64,000 bases of DNA from Pseudocercospora fijiensis CIRAD86 (GCF_000340215.1 NW_006921532.1:4725126-4789125), one strand, 5' to 3'. Shown: positions 1 to 11,980, numbered from the stretch's first letter. Program-made: numbers and translations. Notes: generated by a model not told the origin, from the letters alone.

Positions 1-23
1 ACTGGTTGAGTAGCTTCTAAAAT

Positions 24-1027
24 ATGGCACTGGCTACGCTTGGCATCATCAGCATTGGCGATATGGGGCTCGGCATTGCAAAGCTCCTGCTATCTCACAA
101 TTTCAATGTCATTACGAATGTTCGTGGTCGCAGGTAAGTGGATCACTTCTGCGAAGGGGCTTCTTCTAATATTCTCGCAGTCCAGAAACGCAGGAGCGTG
201 CCCGCAAAAATGGAATATCACTCGTCGACACCGACACGGCGCTGGTCGATGCAGCAGATGTCATCCTGTCCATTGTGCCACCGCGTGATTCGCTCACAGT
301 CGCAAGGCGTATTTCCACTGCTTCAGGTTCTGCATCAAGGACCCGACCAAGCCCTCTCTGCTTTATAGATCTCAATGCAGTGAGCCCACGCACGGCTCGG
401 GAAGTCAACGATCTTTTCGTGAATTCCAGCTCCAAAGTCAATTTCATCGACGGAGGGATTATCGGCGCACCGCCGAGCCTGAAAGAAGACGGCAGCTGGT
501 ATCGTCCATCAATTCCGGTTTCTGGTCCCTACAAGCTTTTCCAGGCTCATCCAAACGGTGACAAGTTGGCAGAGGTGCTGAACATGAGACACCTTAACGA
601 CACAATCGGCGCCGCAACCGGTTTAAAGATGTGCTTTGCGTCGCTTTCCAAGGGGTTTACTGCGCTTGCCATCCAATCCTTCACCACAGCCCACAGCCTA
701 GGTGTTCTCAATGAGCTTAGACAACATCTTGATGACTTCTCCCCAGGTGTGCGGACACGCGCAGAAAGAGGTCTGGTCTCGATGCCTCCAAAAGCGTACA
801 GATGGGTGAACGAAATGGAGGAAATTGCTGCAACCTTTGAGGCCGACGGCGGGTTTCAGATGGACGAATCGCCATTCAGGGCGATTGCAAATATCTACAA
901 GCTTGTAGCTGACGAGACTGATCTAGGGTTGGAGAAGACCGAGGATCGCCATAGGGGAAAAAGCTCTGAAGACGTTGCAAAGCTCATTCTGGAAGGCACC
1001 ACCAGGCGGAAGATCAAGACGGATTAG
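24..1027 (+). CDS. 6-phosphogluconate dehydrogenase-like NAD-binding protein (two exons)
   Basis: Exons 24-133 and 181-1027 give 318 residues; the 47-bp intron has a GTAAGT donor and a CGCAG acceptor and keeps the frame. The N-terminus is a Rossmann fold (hydrophobic strand, then a Gly-rich IGDMGLGIA turn at residues 11-19). Further on, 'DAADVILSIVPP' (after about residue 70) is the usual second nucleotide-binding strand and loop of the beta-hydroxyacid dehydrogenase family. The C-terminal half, with 'GAATGLKMCFASLSKGFTAL' near residue 190, matches the C-terminal helical domain of the DUF1932-type subfamily. By family it should be a cytosolic NAD(P)-dependent oxidoreductase; the substrate cannot be told. 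The start is the first ATG in frame with the fold. The 23 bases upstream are too few to show a promoter. The following gene converges on it. Confidence 0.85.
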
Positions 1028-1563
1028 CACAAGATGGCGTACTTTGCTTCAAACCACGAGAACAGAGACGAAATCCTTCTTCTCTACCTTCTAGCGGAGT
1101 CGCAGGTGCAGGCGAGCGGCTGACGAAAAGATATATCGAGACTAAAGTCACCGCACGCTAAACGCCACGAAAAGGATGGATTGCAGCTGCAGCTGAATCG
1201 TAGTGCGACAGTACGTCTGTTCCCCTGCTAGCTCAGAGCTGATTCACATGTTGAGGCCGAATTTTCCATTGAGACGTAGCGGCACCTGGGTCCTCTAGCG
1301 ATTGTAGACACCTTGCGCGACTGCCTCGAACTTGCATATTCCATCGGCTTGGAGTGACATACTCCAAAGCCAGTAGAACGCCGGATTTTAAATGAGCAAA
1401 CCATTCGTGGATTGTCGAGTGGCTATACTGGCCATATTTTGGGCAATGAGACAGCTGTATTGAAGTCTTGAATCGCAGTGAACTTCAAACTTCCTGAGCA
1501 CCGGTCAGAGGCTTCAATCTGGCACCTGGATTCTTCATTGTCGACAACTAGATCTCGTACTGA
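1028..1563. other. Intergenic, no gene seen
   Basis: This is the convergent interval between the NAD-binding protein and the large minus-strand hypothetical protein. It contains no sustained reading frame with coding character. It probably holds both 3' untranslated regions; no terminator motif can be named. Confidence 0.6.
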
Positions 1564-4301
1564 TTAGGCAAGGCATGCTTGGATCCATCCACCTACCAGA
1601 AGAGTCAGTACGGGCTCAGTGAACAGGTACCAAAATACATATACTCACCTGCGAAGAATGCCAAGCTACATATCCATTGAGCAACTCCAAAAGCTCCCTG
1701 AATATCGTTCTTGTGACATGCCCAGGCGACGGCAAATACCAGACTTACGAACGCGAAGAATAGATTTACACACATCCATACACGATCAGGCATAAAGCCT
1801 TCTACAAGATGAACTCCCCAGCCCACGCCTAAGGCCAACCTCCCCTTCTTCTTCGGCACTCGGAGGTAAGCGATCATTTCTCCGTCGTACTCCTCTGGAT
1901 GCTTGAACAGATGCAAGAGGTACTGACTGCCCACCGGGGGGATCAAGTCTCCGGGCTCGAAGGAATAATCAATCTTACCAGTTGGTGGCATATCAGGCGT
2001 CTTCCGAATATCAGCGAATCGGTTTTGGTGACACTCGAACTGGACAAAATTAATGGTGCTGAGGCCACGAAGTTTGAGGAAGCGCTGCCACCGTCTGTTG
2101 ATAAAGGAGTAGTGTGATCGTAGCTCAATGGCCAAATCTCGATCGCTCTTGATCTTATGTGGAGACATGTCTAGATGTGCCATCTTAGGGGAGTGTTGGG
2201 CTTCATTAGCACACGTCAGGAGCCATGGTGGATCCGTCAGCGGCGTATATGGTGTGTAAAAAGGCAGTGAAGAGGTGGAGAACGTTTGCTGTGACTTTTC
2301 TTCTCCTGAGCAGGAGTTGTGAACAGGCTGTCCAAAGCTTGACCAGGAAGTTTGAGAGGATTGAGCACCTCCGAAAGACGAGCTGAAACTGCGAGTGCCA
2401 CTAGAGCTGCTTGGACTCGTAGGTGTTCCTGGAGTATGTGTTCGTGGTCGGTTTAGGTAAGCTTCGAGCTCCCTAGCTGCGCCGGGCTTTCGTTCTTCGA
2501 AATCGTCATACAAAGGTTGACCACACGAGCAAGTCCATCTCACGCGAACGTGGTTGTCTTTGGGTTCAGGCTCCGGGCCGTAATTATCCTGCAGCCACGA
2601 GATTCCCTCCTTAACTGTGTTTGCCATTGCTTCCAGGATTATGCCGAGCGACGCTTGTGCATTGTTTCGAGGCTTATGTGGAGGACGCCAGGAGCTCCAG
2701 AGCGCATCGCGTGCCAATTGCTCGCGCAGACGGTCCGTATCGTTTGCCTCAGGCCTATCCGGGAAGGTGGTCTGCAAAGCTGGCAGGGCGCCTTCGGGTT
2801 CCTGGACGTCGCCACTGGTCGGAGCCTGATGGGACGACAATGGATGCTCTTGTACTATATCACGGGACAAGCCGTTGTTCTGGATTATATCCGCTGTGTT
2901 AGGAGCGTCTTCATCGGGTTGAAAACTATTCGTAGAGGCTTCCGACCCGCTAATTTCCTGGACAGAGCCAACAGTGTCATCCTCTTCGCTCACAATCAAA
3001 GTGGCCAGCGTTTCGAGATTGGCCGAAAATGCAGCAACGTCCGGATGAACACTCCCGAGGATTTTGACAGATAGGTGTTCACTTTCTCGTAGTGAGTCAA
3101 GCAGGTCAGATGAGCATTCCTTGTGCTGGTTCTTTCGGCTCTCCGCCAGCGCATATTTTGCCTTCCATGTCAAAGGATGCTTCCCTCCAATCAGTTTCTT
3201 CTGGCCCTGAAGCGCCACCTTCCAAGCTGCCTCGGGACCGTCAGCAATCGTAGCACGCTTAGGCACAGTGGCGCGTCGTTGGAGAGCAGGCCGTCTCGGC
3301 TCGTGATGAGATCGCGGCGGATCCAGGCCATGGAGAGGTTTGCTCTTGAGTTTATTGCGCATTCTCACGGTACTTCGACCTTTCTGAAGATAGCACGGGG
3401 AAGGAGTCTGACCTGATGCACCGATCGGGCTTGCTGGCACTGCGTCAGCCTCGGTTTCGTACGTATAAGTTTTGGCGACATTTTGGCCGGATTGTAAATT
3501 CAGGTCTCCACCAGCTGCATCTTTCGCCAAACTGCCTCGAATTTCGGCTAAAAGTGCATTGACTATGTCAGCAGCCACTTGATCGTGTTGGTCTGACGGC
3601 TCTTTGATATCGATTGGGTCAGTGCGCGGTCTACCATCGTTCAGCTCTGGCTTCTCGACGTCGTTGTCCCTAGCATCATCCAGCTGTCCAATCCAGTCTT
3701 CTACTGCGAGACCATCGGTGGGTGTCGCAACTATGCTTGACACAGATGGTGAACGACTATCAATGCCAGAGTCCCCATCTAGTACCGTCGACGGTATCTG
3801 GAGCCGGAGTTGAGGCGAGGGATCAGTAGGCCCCGAGTATTCTGGCAAAGTCTCTACGTCTTGCTCATCGGCAGCATCTTCCATGTTCGAGTCCAAGGGT
3901 GTAGAAGGCAGTTCGGATGTTCGAGAATTGTCCGGGAGCTCGAACATGCCCTCGCTCGGCAGCTCTGGCAAGGCGATCCCCTTCGGCTCGTTCCATGGTA
4001 ATTGGTCTTGAACGACAATGTCTGTGACTTGATCACGACCTGTGCTCAGCTTTCTCCTCAGACGGATGTCAAAGCCTATTTTTGTTTGCCGAGTCCACGC
4101 CTTGATTCTCGCAGCGCCCTTAGCCATGGAGCGTGGCTGATCAGACAGTTGAGTGTCGTACTGCTTTCGCAGCTCACGCAAGAGCTTGGGCGATAAGACA
4201 TCGAGATCGATCCATTGCTTTCGATCCGGAGTCTGAACAATATGTGACGCTGCATGCAGCTTCCTATCAATCAGTGCCAGGGGCGAAAGAACCGGCGTCA
4301 T
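1564..4301 (-). CDS. Large hypothetical protein with two C-terminal membrane segments
   Basis: Exons run 4301 to 1649 and 1592 to 1564 and give about 893 residues. The 56-bp last intron (1593-1648) has a GTGAGT donor, a TACTGAC branch site and a TAG acceptor; without it the protein ends at a TGA at 1605. The start is the ATG at 4301; reading upstream gives only a TTG. Most of the chain is low-complexity, Ser/Pro/Asp-rich and probably disordered. A helical, TPR-like stretch lies near the middle ('GQKKLIGGKHPLTWKAKYAL...'). The C-terminal 180 residues are the conserved part: a basic Arg-rich helix ('RDLAIELRSHYSFINRRWQRF'), a 'FVQFECHQNRFADI' motif, then two hydrophobic segments (MCVNLFFAFVSLVFAVAWA; VAQWICSLAFFAG). 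This architecture recurs in uncharacterised Pezizomycotina proteins, some linked to HET-type loci. It is likely membrane-anchored; its function is unknown. Confidence 0.72.
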
Positions 4302-5285
4302 GAATTCATCATTGTCCACCAAGGTGACAGCGGCAGTGGAGGAGGAATTGAGTGTAGAGATTGGCCGTGGCTCCTGAGAAGACGGTTAGTATTCACTTGT
4401 CGCCGACCGGTTCCAGCATACCATCTTGGTGTCATGAGATGCACACATCGCCAATCGAACCAGCTTCGGACCCGGGCATTGTGAGCGGGAGGATGGAAAG
4501 CAGGATGGCGGAGGATGGAGTGAGTCGCTCGAGTCTTTTGGGACGAGGCATTGGTCACACGAAAGCAGCTGCTGCCTCGCTGCCTGGCTGTGAGGATGTC
4601 AGCTCCGACGGCATTCCGAGAGGCGCAGGCCGCGCAGCATGCAGCTGTTCGGCGAACGAGAAGAGCGCGCAGGCTCATGTGTGGGTGAGGCGAGGCAGTG
4701 AGGGCCATGAACGGCCTCCTGCAGGTGCAGAGAAGAGGCCGCCATGCAGAGCTGAGCTTTGTGCAACACGAAACTCTCACGCCGTGCTGCAGACTGCACC
4801 TGCAGTGTTGACGAGCCTGGCGCCTTGGCATTCTGGCTGATGCTTTCCAGCTTCTTTCTTTCCATTGTAACGCACGACTGTTCTCCACCATCAACCACTT
4901 ACGAGCCGATGAGCAAGCTGCCGCATCCATCCGATTTGACACAAGTCAATGCCAATGGACAGCACCTGTAGCCGCCCGAGGCTCAAGCACCGACGCCAGT
5001 CGAGCTCAGCGCCTACACCACCAACGACCATCGACGCACAGTAGCCGCGGAAATCGTTCCTCGTAGTCATGCGGTCGCTACGTGAATATATACAAGACTG
5101 CCACGGACGTGAGTGCTCGCTGCCCGCCCGCGTTGCAACATTGCTACGATTTCACGAATTTCCTTGGTCCCTCCTTGCCATTCTTTCAGTCTTTCACTTC
5201 GTTATGCTGCTGGTCAGCTATTTTCCCGCAAACCTTCTGTAGCTATAAGATTTTCGTTTTCTATGATAAGCGCCTGGTCTGTATC
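4302..5285. promoter_or_regulatory. Divergent intergenic region
   Basis: About 1 kb lies between two divergently transcribed genes and must hold both promoters and 5' leaders. Overlapping open frames on both strands show no protein-like composition. A short frame beginning at the ATG at 5069 contains a hydrophobic run ('WSLLAILSVFHFVMLLVSYF') before a stop near 5242. It could be an upstream exon for the CFEM gene, but no clean splice junction could be found. Confidence 0.4.
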
Positions 5286-7358
5286 ATGCCTTCGCGGCAC
5301 CCGCACACTGCATCTTCAGATTTGCTCAGAATACCTACAATCAAACGATCGACTTCAGCAACGACGGCGTCGAATCTACCAGAAGTCATCGAAGGCTCAA
5401 TTCCAAAGTGCGCCCAATCTTGTCTATCGGCATATGTCGGTCAGGAGTACGCATGCGCTAGCAACAACGCGGCGTGCCTCTGCAAGCAATACAGCTCGCA
5501 AGGCTTTACCATTGGCGAGCTTGCTTTTCTCTGTGTACGACTGGACTGTCCCCGGGCAACGACGCAACAACAGTCGGACGCGTATAGTGTCTGCTCGGCA
5601 CAATCCAACGCAGCACGTGCTCGACATAGCACTCTCACATTGCCGGTCGAGACGACCACTTCAACCTATTCACACGCAGCTGCGACAACGGCATCGTATC
5701 CAACGACCACTGCACAGCTTCACCCCACTACAACTGCAGAAGCGACGTCCTCAGAGCCTGACAACTCGTCAACACTACTGCCGAATTTGCCTACCGAGAC
5801 CCCGAGTGCAGCGACAGCAGCACGCGGGGCGTCTTCTTTGACAAGTGCGCAAGCCATTGGTGTCTCCGTCGCTGCGACAGGTGCCGTTATCATCGCCATC
5901 GTGACAGCTTACATCATAATATGCTTGCGAAAGAGAAAAGCTAAAGGTGCCAGAGCAAATAGGCACTCTTACGACTTCGTTGATGAGGGCCCTCCGATGG
6001 CCGAGGACAGGTTTCTGGACAGGCCGGGTGAATCTGGCATGGTTTCTGCTTCCGAAAAACATCAGACTTTCTGGCCGGGTCAGTACTCTCGAACTATTCG
6101 ACAGGTGCACGACGACGTAGGAAATACCCAGACAAATATTGTTGGGCCAGCATCAGAGCATTCCAACAGTCAAATTCCTTCACCTCTGCTTCCAGATAAA
6201 CCTCGAAGTCGTCCCGTTCCGCCAAAACCACGACCAAAATCGCCCGTGAACTGGCCACAGACGCCAGCGACCATCTTTGAGGAGGAGAGAAATTCCCCTT
6301 TGCCAGCTGCGCTACTGCCTGGTCTTCCTGCTCATCCCGCAGTAAACAAGCACAGGGACGCAACAGCAATGCCGTACTTGTCACTGCACATACCAGAGCG
6401 GGTGCCTCGCCACGAAGCTGTGCAAAAGCCCACAAAATTTTCTTTGCCGGCACCTCCCAGGCTCCACGCCAGATCTTCCAGCAGGTCAAACTCGCGATCC
6501 AGCAAGAGCAGTCTCCTAGACTATTACGCAGGCCCTGACAGTGGCTCATCGGAAAGGCTTTATTCTTCTACGCCCATCGAATCACAGGCACAAGTCCGCA
6601 GGCCCCCTCCGACTGCCATCACCATCACAAAGCCTGCATGTCCGCCTCAAGCTGTCCGCAATTCAGTTGTCTCCACTGACTCTCGCCGTACTTCGTTCGA
6701 AAGTACCGATCCTGACGAGCCGACGCCCCCTGAGGAACAAGACAAACAATTGACACCGTTAGCAGAATCGCCAATCGCAGCAATTCGTTATCCGAAGATC
6801 CCCAGAAGTTCCAACCAAGCCGTCCCACGATCTCCAGGAGGTGGGATTTTGCCAAGAGCTGCGGTGGCGATGGCAGGTCCTCGAACATCGTCTCTTGGGC
6901 ATGCGCCAGCAAGGGAGAAAGCATTTCCAGTGACTCCAGAGCGTCAGATGCTTCGAGCACACTCTCCGACCTTGAGCGGTACGACTCTAGCCGCGAAAAG
7001 ACGAGGCTCTTTGGCGGCAGAGGGGCTAGAGGATAGTATTCACATTTCGAATTCAGCACATGCACCCAACGCCCAGAAAGTCAGCCGCAAGACTTTGGAG
7101 TCTTCGACAGGCAAGGAAGTCGTTGGAGGTTACAGATGCGAAAGTCCTTTGAAAGGATATGGCCGCGTCGCGAGTCGGCAACAGCCTAACTGGCCATTGA
7201 CTGTGGCGACGAAGACTCGTGAAAGCCGGCCAGCATTGAAGAGTCCGCCGTGGGAACCGAAGCTGACGCCGAGCAGGATGGGAGATGATTTGTACTTGCG
7301 TGTTTCCGCGGCGACGCCTCAGCAAGCGCACTTTTCATCGTTGTACAATGCTCGATAA
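5286..7358 (+). CDS. CFEM-domain, single-pass membrane protein
   Basis: The frame from the ATG at 5286 gives 690 residues. A CFEM domain at about residues 36-105 has the eight cysteines in the family pattern (PKCAQSC, YACASNNAACLC, FLCVRLDC, YSVC). Next comes a Thr/Ser-rich, probably O-glycosylated stalk, then one strong transmembrane helix at about residues 193-216 (VSVAATGAVIIAIVTAYIIICL) followed by RKRK. The remaining 470 residues are a Pro/Ser-rich cytoplasmic tail. Known CFEM proteins bind heme or iron or act as surface sensors; this layout (extracellular CFEM, TM, long tail) suggests a receptor or adaptor at the cell surface. The oddity is the lack of a convincing signal peptide at this start. 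The open frame extends to 5082 but without a good ATG context, and a missed 5' exon is likely. Confidence 0.78.
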   Translation: MPSRHPHTASSDLLRIPTIKRSTSATTASNLPEVIEGSIPKCAQSCLSAYVGQEYACASNNAACLCKQYSSQGFTIGELAFLCVRLDCPRATTQQQSDAYSVCSAQSNAARARHSTLTLPVETTTSTYSHAAATTASYPTTTAQLHPTTTAEATSSEPDNSSTLLPNLPTETPSAATAARGASSLTSAQAIGVSVAATGAVIIAIVTAYIIICLRKRKAKGARANRHSYDFVDEGPPMAEDRFLDRPGESGMVSASEKHQTFWPGQYSRTIRQVHDDVGNTQTNIVGPASEHSNSQIPSPLLPDKPRSRPVPPKPRPKSPVNWPQTPATIFEEERNSPLPAALLPGLPAHPAVNKHRDATAMPYLSLHIPERVPRHEAVQKPTKFSLPAPPRLHARSSSRSNSRSSKSSLLDYYAGPDSGSSERLYSSTPIESQAQVRRPPPTAITITKPACPPQAVRNSVVSTDSRRTSFESTDPDEPTPPEEQDKQLTPLAESPIAAIRYPKIPRSSNQAVPRSPGGGILPRAAVAMAGPRTSSLGHAPAREKAFPVTPERQMLRAHSPTLSGTTLAAKRRGSLAAEGLEDSIHISNSAHAPNAQKVSRKTLESSTGKEVVGGYRCESPLKGYGRVASRQQPNWPLTVATKTRESRPALKSPPWEPKLTPSRMGDDLYLRVSAATPQQAHFSSLYNAR

Positions 7359-7927
7359 CCTATTACTTTGCGTTGGCGCGTTCAAGCGATCGATCGATAG
7401 ACCAGACATATGTAATGCTTATATTATAGACGAACTCGATGATGATTCATGTGCAGTGGCCTTACGGTACCTTACGCAGAGTTGAGCCAGGATGTTGATG
7501 CCGTCAGTCAGCGATGAATCATGCGGTGGTGCAGCTGCCGACGGCATTTGGGATTCGGCCATTGCATTGGCGAAAGGCGACATAGTGTGGCACATGGCAG
7601 GCATGGCATGGCATGGCATGGCAGGCACGCCACACCACCTGCACGCCGGCGGTGGTCAAACAGCTGCAGTGCAGTGCAGTGCAGTGCCGTGCCGTGCCAG
7701 GTGTACTCTTAGGGTATAACTATCGCCGTCCGGGCAAACACCGAAGCGCGGCGTTGGCAACGTGGGGCACTCGAGAGAAGTTTCCCTGCCCTGCCCTGCG
7801 ACGAGCTGCGGGCTATGAAGTCACATCCGTTGAGCTTTTCTCACAGACCTACCCTACCCTACCCTACACATGCTCTGCTCGTCTCCGCTTCCACACTCAA
7901 TTCTCCCCTACACCAAACATTACAATC
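7359..7927. promoter_or_regulatory. Transketolase upstream region with pentanucleotide repeats
   Basis: This gap between the CFEM gene and transketolase holds three separate 5-bp tandem repeats: GCATG units at 7601-7623, GCAGT grading into GCCGT units at 7666-7698, and ACCCT units at 7849-7868. The last is a pyrimidine-rich tract 60-80 bp before the start codon, the usual position for a fungal core promoter or leader CT-tract. No gene is evident. Confidence 0.5.
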
Positions 7928-10231
7928 ATGGGCTACGACAAGACTGATCAGTTGGCCATCAACACCATCCGCACGCTCGCGGTACGTCTCCTGTGCCCGT
8001 GCCCCTCATCGCCTTGTCCATTCCTTCATTTCTGCCCTCGTCCGGGCTCACCGACAGCTGCTGCTGAAAATTGAACAGTAGTCATAGTCCTTCACTCCAC
8101 TGACACCATGCTCTCCGCATACAGGTCGATGCCACCTTCGCCGCCAACTCGGGCCACCCCGGTGCGCCAATGGGCATGGCACCCGTCGCCCACGTCCTGT
8201 TCAACAAGTTCATGACCTTCAACCCAAAGAACCCCAAGTGGCTCAACCGCGATCGATTCGTCCTCTCCAACGGCCACGGTTGCATGGTGCAATATGCTCT
8301 GCTGCACCTCTTCGGCTACGATCTCAGCATTGACGACGTGAAGCACTTCCGTCAGGTCGACAGCAAGACTCCCGGCCACCCCGAGTCCCACGACACACCT
8401 GGCATTGAAGTCACCACTGGCCCGCTCGGTCAGGGTTTCACCAATGCCGTTGGTCTTGCTATTGCTCAGGCACACACCGCTGCCGTCTTCAACAAGCCAG
8501 GCTACGAGCTCGTAAACAACTACACCTACACTTTCTTCGGCGATGGCTGCGCTATGGAGGGTGTGGCCAGCGAGGCTGCCTCGACCGCAGGTCACTTGCA
8601 GCTCGGAAACCTGATCGCCATCTACGATGACAACCATATTTCCATTGGTAAGCAGTCTTCCAGGCATAAGCTTTGCCACGAGCTAACCGCCTTGTAGACG
8701 GTGACACAAAGTGTGCTTTCACCGAGGATGTTACCAAGCGATTTGAGGCCTATGGCTGGCACGTGGAGTGGGTGAAGGACGGCGACAACGACCTTGAAGG
8801 CATCGAGGCTGCTATTAAGAAGGCCAAGGAGGTCAAGGACAAGCCATCGATGATCCGATTGACTACCACCATCGGTTTTGGCTCCAAGCTCCAGGGCACT
8901 GGCGGTGTGCACGGCAATCCTCTCAAGGAGGATGACTGCCAGCAAGTCAAGCAAAAGTTTGGCTTCGACCCCAGCAAGAGCTTTGTTGTCCCACAGGAGG
9001 TTTATGATCTCTACCACAAGCACGCCTCCGAGGGTGCCGCTGCGGAGCAGGAGTGGAACCAGCTTCTCGAGAAGTACTCGAGCGAACACAAGGAGTTGGG
9101 TGCCGATCTCAAGCGTCGCTTGACTGGCAAGCTCCCTGAGGGCTGGCAAAAGTGTCTACCAGTATACAAGCCAAGCGACAAGGCTGTTGCTTCGCGTAAG
9201 CTCTCCGAATCTGTTCTTGAAGCTATTCACGAGGCTGTTCCAGAGCTGCTTTCTGGTTCAGCTGATCTGACTGGCTCGAACAACACCCGATGGAAGAACG
9301 CTGTCGACTTCCAGCCTCCAAGCCTTGGCATTGGCGACTGGTCTGGTCGATACCTTCGCTACGGTGTTCGTGAGCACGGCATGGCCGGTATCATGAACGG
9401 TATTGCCGCCTATGGCACCCTCATCCCAGCCGGAGGCACTTTCCTCAACTTCGTGTCTTACGCTGCCGGTTCCGTTCGCCTCTCCTCGCTATCGCAGCAC
9501 CGCGTCATCTATATTGCCACACACGATTCTATCGGTCTGGGAGAGGACGGTCCCACCCATCAGCCCATCGAGACACTCGCACACTTCCGTGCTCTGCCCA
9601 ACATGATGGTCTGGCGTCCTGCCGATGGCAACGAGACTTCCGCCGCTTACTACGTTGCTCTGACGAGCGAACACACGCCTTCCATCCTGGCGCTGACTCG
9701 TCAGAACCTGCCACAACTTGAGGGCTCGACAATTGAGCGTGCCATCAAGGGTGGATATGTCGCGCTTGAGAACGAAGGCGCTCAGATCACCCTCGTTTCC
9801 ACCGGTTCAGAAGTGTCACTTTGCTTGGAGGCTGTGAAGTACCTGAAGGACAACAACAACATCACTGCTCGAGTGGTATCCATGCCTTGCGTAGAGGTGT
9901 TTGACGCTCAACCGAAGGACTACAAGCTCTCTGTCATTCCAGACGGCATCCCTGCTCTTTCCGTTGAGGTCATGAGCACTCTTGGATGGGAGAAGTACTC
10001 GCATGAGCAATTCGGTCTCAACAGATTCGGCGCCTCCGGTCCATACAAGAATGTCTACAAGGTGAGTCTAAGCCTGCATGATAATATTTGTACTACACTG
10101 ACGTTCCCTCCCAGAAATTTGAATTCACTCCAGAGGGCATTGCGAAGCGTGCAGTTGCGACTGTCGATTTCTACAAGGATGTCAAGCCTCTGCGATCGCC
10201 ACTCAACCGTGCCTTCCAACAGCTTATCTGA
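7928..10231 (+). CDS. TKL1: Transketolase
   Basis: Four exons, 7928-7981, 8125-8647, 8698-10061 and 10115-10231, join in frame to 685 residues, the usual length for fungal transketolase. The enzyme transfers two-carbon ketol units between sugar phosphates in the cytosolic pentose phosphate pathway, using thiamine diphosphate. Family marks seen: '[14 protein letters not shown]' near residue 25, the ThDP/Mg motif '[20 protein letters not shown]' followed by '[12 protein letters not shown]' around residues 155-195, '[10 protein letters not shown]', '[17 protein letters not shown]' with the catalytic Glu, and '[18 protein letters not shown]'. Intron 1 (143 bp) is long for this window and begins 18 codons in; the other two are 50 and 53 bp. 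Codon use is C-ending, consistent with high expression. Confidence 0.97.
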
Positions 10232-10380
10232 ATTCAGTATATGGCCATGGTCATAGATACCAGTAGCCGCGGCGCTGAGAAAAGCATAATGGGAAGCGAT
10301 TAGAGAGACCTTGAATCTCATAGATAAAAATGCTACGATGTTGAACGATTGAACCATTTTCGCTTTGACAATTTCGAAAT

Positions 10381-11980
10381 CTAGACTTCAAACACGGGGC
10401 CGACTTCTCTCCCGGGTCCGGCGCCTTTCTGTCTGAGGTCCGCTATATCGATGCGCCATCCTCGCCACTGCTCGAGCCCGCGCTTGACCTCCTTGATCCT
10501 TTCGATACGATTCTTCTGCTCCTGTTCTTGTGCCAGTCGGAACGCCTCTTCATCGAATCCGTCTTCGCTCATAAGACCCATAGACATTGCTCTGTCTCTG
10601 AAAGGGGTTTTCGATGGCTCCCTGCCCGTGAAAGCATTGATACCAGACGTGATCACATCTTGAAATGTGCTTGTTTGTCTCGGCAGCGAGCCTCTGTGTC
10701 CACCTGCGCTGTGTGGTGTATTCAAATCCACATCCTCATAGTTATTATCATCCATACCCGGCTGCAATTCTGCTCTTCGATCTCGCCATACTCCACGTCT
10801 GAGATCGAAGTTCTCGGCTTCTAGAGCTCGAATGCGTGCCTGGAGAGCGCCAGCTTCAGTCTCGTCCTCGTTCAGCTCGAATTCTGAAGCATCCCGAACG
10901 TGAGATGGGCGTGACTGGCGCTTGAGCTGCGAACGTAGGTCGGTGAGCTCGCGATCTTTGCTCTGCGAGGTGTTCAAGCTATCCCTGTGCAGTTTGGTCA
11001 AGGCCTCGATCTTCTGCTCGAGTGATCTAGCTCGCTTGGCTGCTGCTTCAAGATCTGAATTCGCACTCCGCAGGTCGGATTCGAGGACGGTGACGCGCTT
11101 CGTCAAGGCTTCGGGATCCTCATTGGCAGCCGCTGTCTCGTCTGAGGGAATGGCAATGGAAAGCTTGAGCGACTCCAACTCTTGCTTCGCAGCTTCTGTA
11201 GCAGCCTCGGCGGCAGTCGTGCGTTCGTTGGCCTCCTGAATAGCCACGTCTCGTTCTGCGAGTGTGTTTTGCAGAGTGGTGATCTGGTTGCGCAGGTTGC
11301 TCATATCAAGCTCCAGAGAATGAATGGTTGAGTCCTTGCTCGCGAGCTGCTCACTGACATCCGGCGAAGTTCCAGACTGTCGTCGTGTGGGTCCTTTGCC
11401 TGCGGCTTGTTGCGCCTGAGAGAGCTGTCGCTGCACAGATGCCAGTTCTGTGCTCAGCCGCTGGGCCTCCTTCGCCTTGGACTTGAGTTCCGCAGCGTCA
11501 CCACTACCCTCTCGCAGGCTCTCAAGCTCTTCTTCTGTCTTGGCCAGCTTCTTCGTATGCTCGTCGTGTTGGTCTTTGAGCGACTTGTTCTCCTTTTCGA
11601 GTTCCTCGATTTTTGCAGCCTGCTTCTTGTAAAGTTCTTGGACTTCTGAGTGCGCATTCGACTCTGAGCGATGGACCTTGGCCTTCGTCTCCTCAGACAC
11701 CACTGGTTCCTTCTCATCTGCGGCCATCGCGGTCGTTTCTCCGTCTTGCTCTCCCGCATCATCTTCAGCTGCTTCCGCGTTCGATGTATCAGCCTGCTCT
11801 TTGTCTTTCTTCTTGCCGCCCTTCTTGCCCTTCTTCGCTTGTTGTTTCTTGAGTTCCTCAAACTATGCCGGCCAGCTGTCAGTTTGGGGAGAGCATTGGT
11901 GTCGTATTGATCGTATATCAACGTACGCGTTTTTTGGCAGCGGCCAGCTTCTCTGCTTTCTCCTTGTCTTCGTCGGCCAT
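10381..11980 (-). CDS. Coiled-coil protein
   Basis: Exon 1 is 11980-11927 (18 codons). A 64-bp intron (GTACGT donor, CATAG acceptor) follows, and exon 2 runs 11862-10381. The product is 511 residues. After a Lys-rich start (residues 15-35) and an acidic Ala/Glu stretch, nearly all of residues 90-400 is heptad-patterned coiled coil, rich in Glu, Lys, Gln, Ala and Leu. The C-terminal 'LEQWRGWRIDIADLRQ' followed by a Gly-rich tail ending 'VFEV' is a conserved end seen in fungal coiled-coil proteins with loose 'M protein repeat' names. It could be a Golgi or cytoskeletal tether, but nothing in the sequence proves a role. It ends 149 bp from the convergent transketolase stop. Confidence 0.82.

Noticed and set aside
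2517..3074. Plus-strand frame of 185 codons
   Set aside because: It lies wholly antisense to the large hypothetical gene and has no protein-like pattern.
4298..4942. Minus-strand frame of 214 codons upstream of the large hypothetical gene
   Set aside because: It overlaps that gene's start in another frame; it is Cys/Arg/His-rich like random GC-rich sequence and competes with frames on the other strand.
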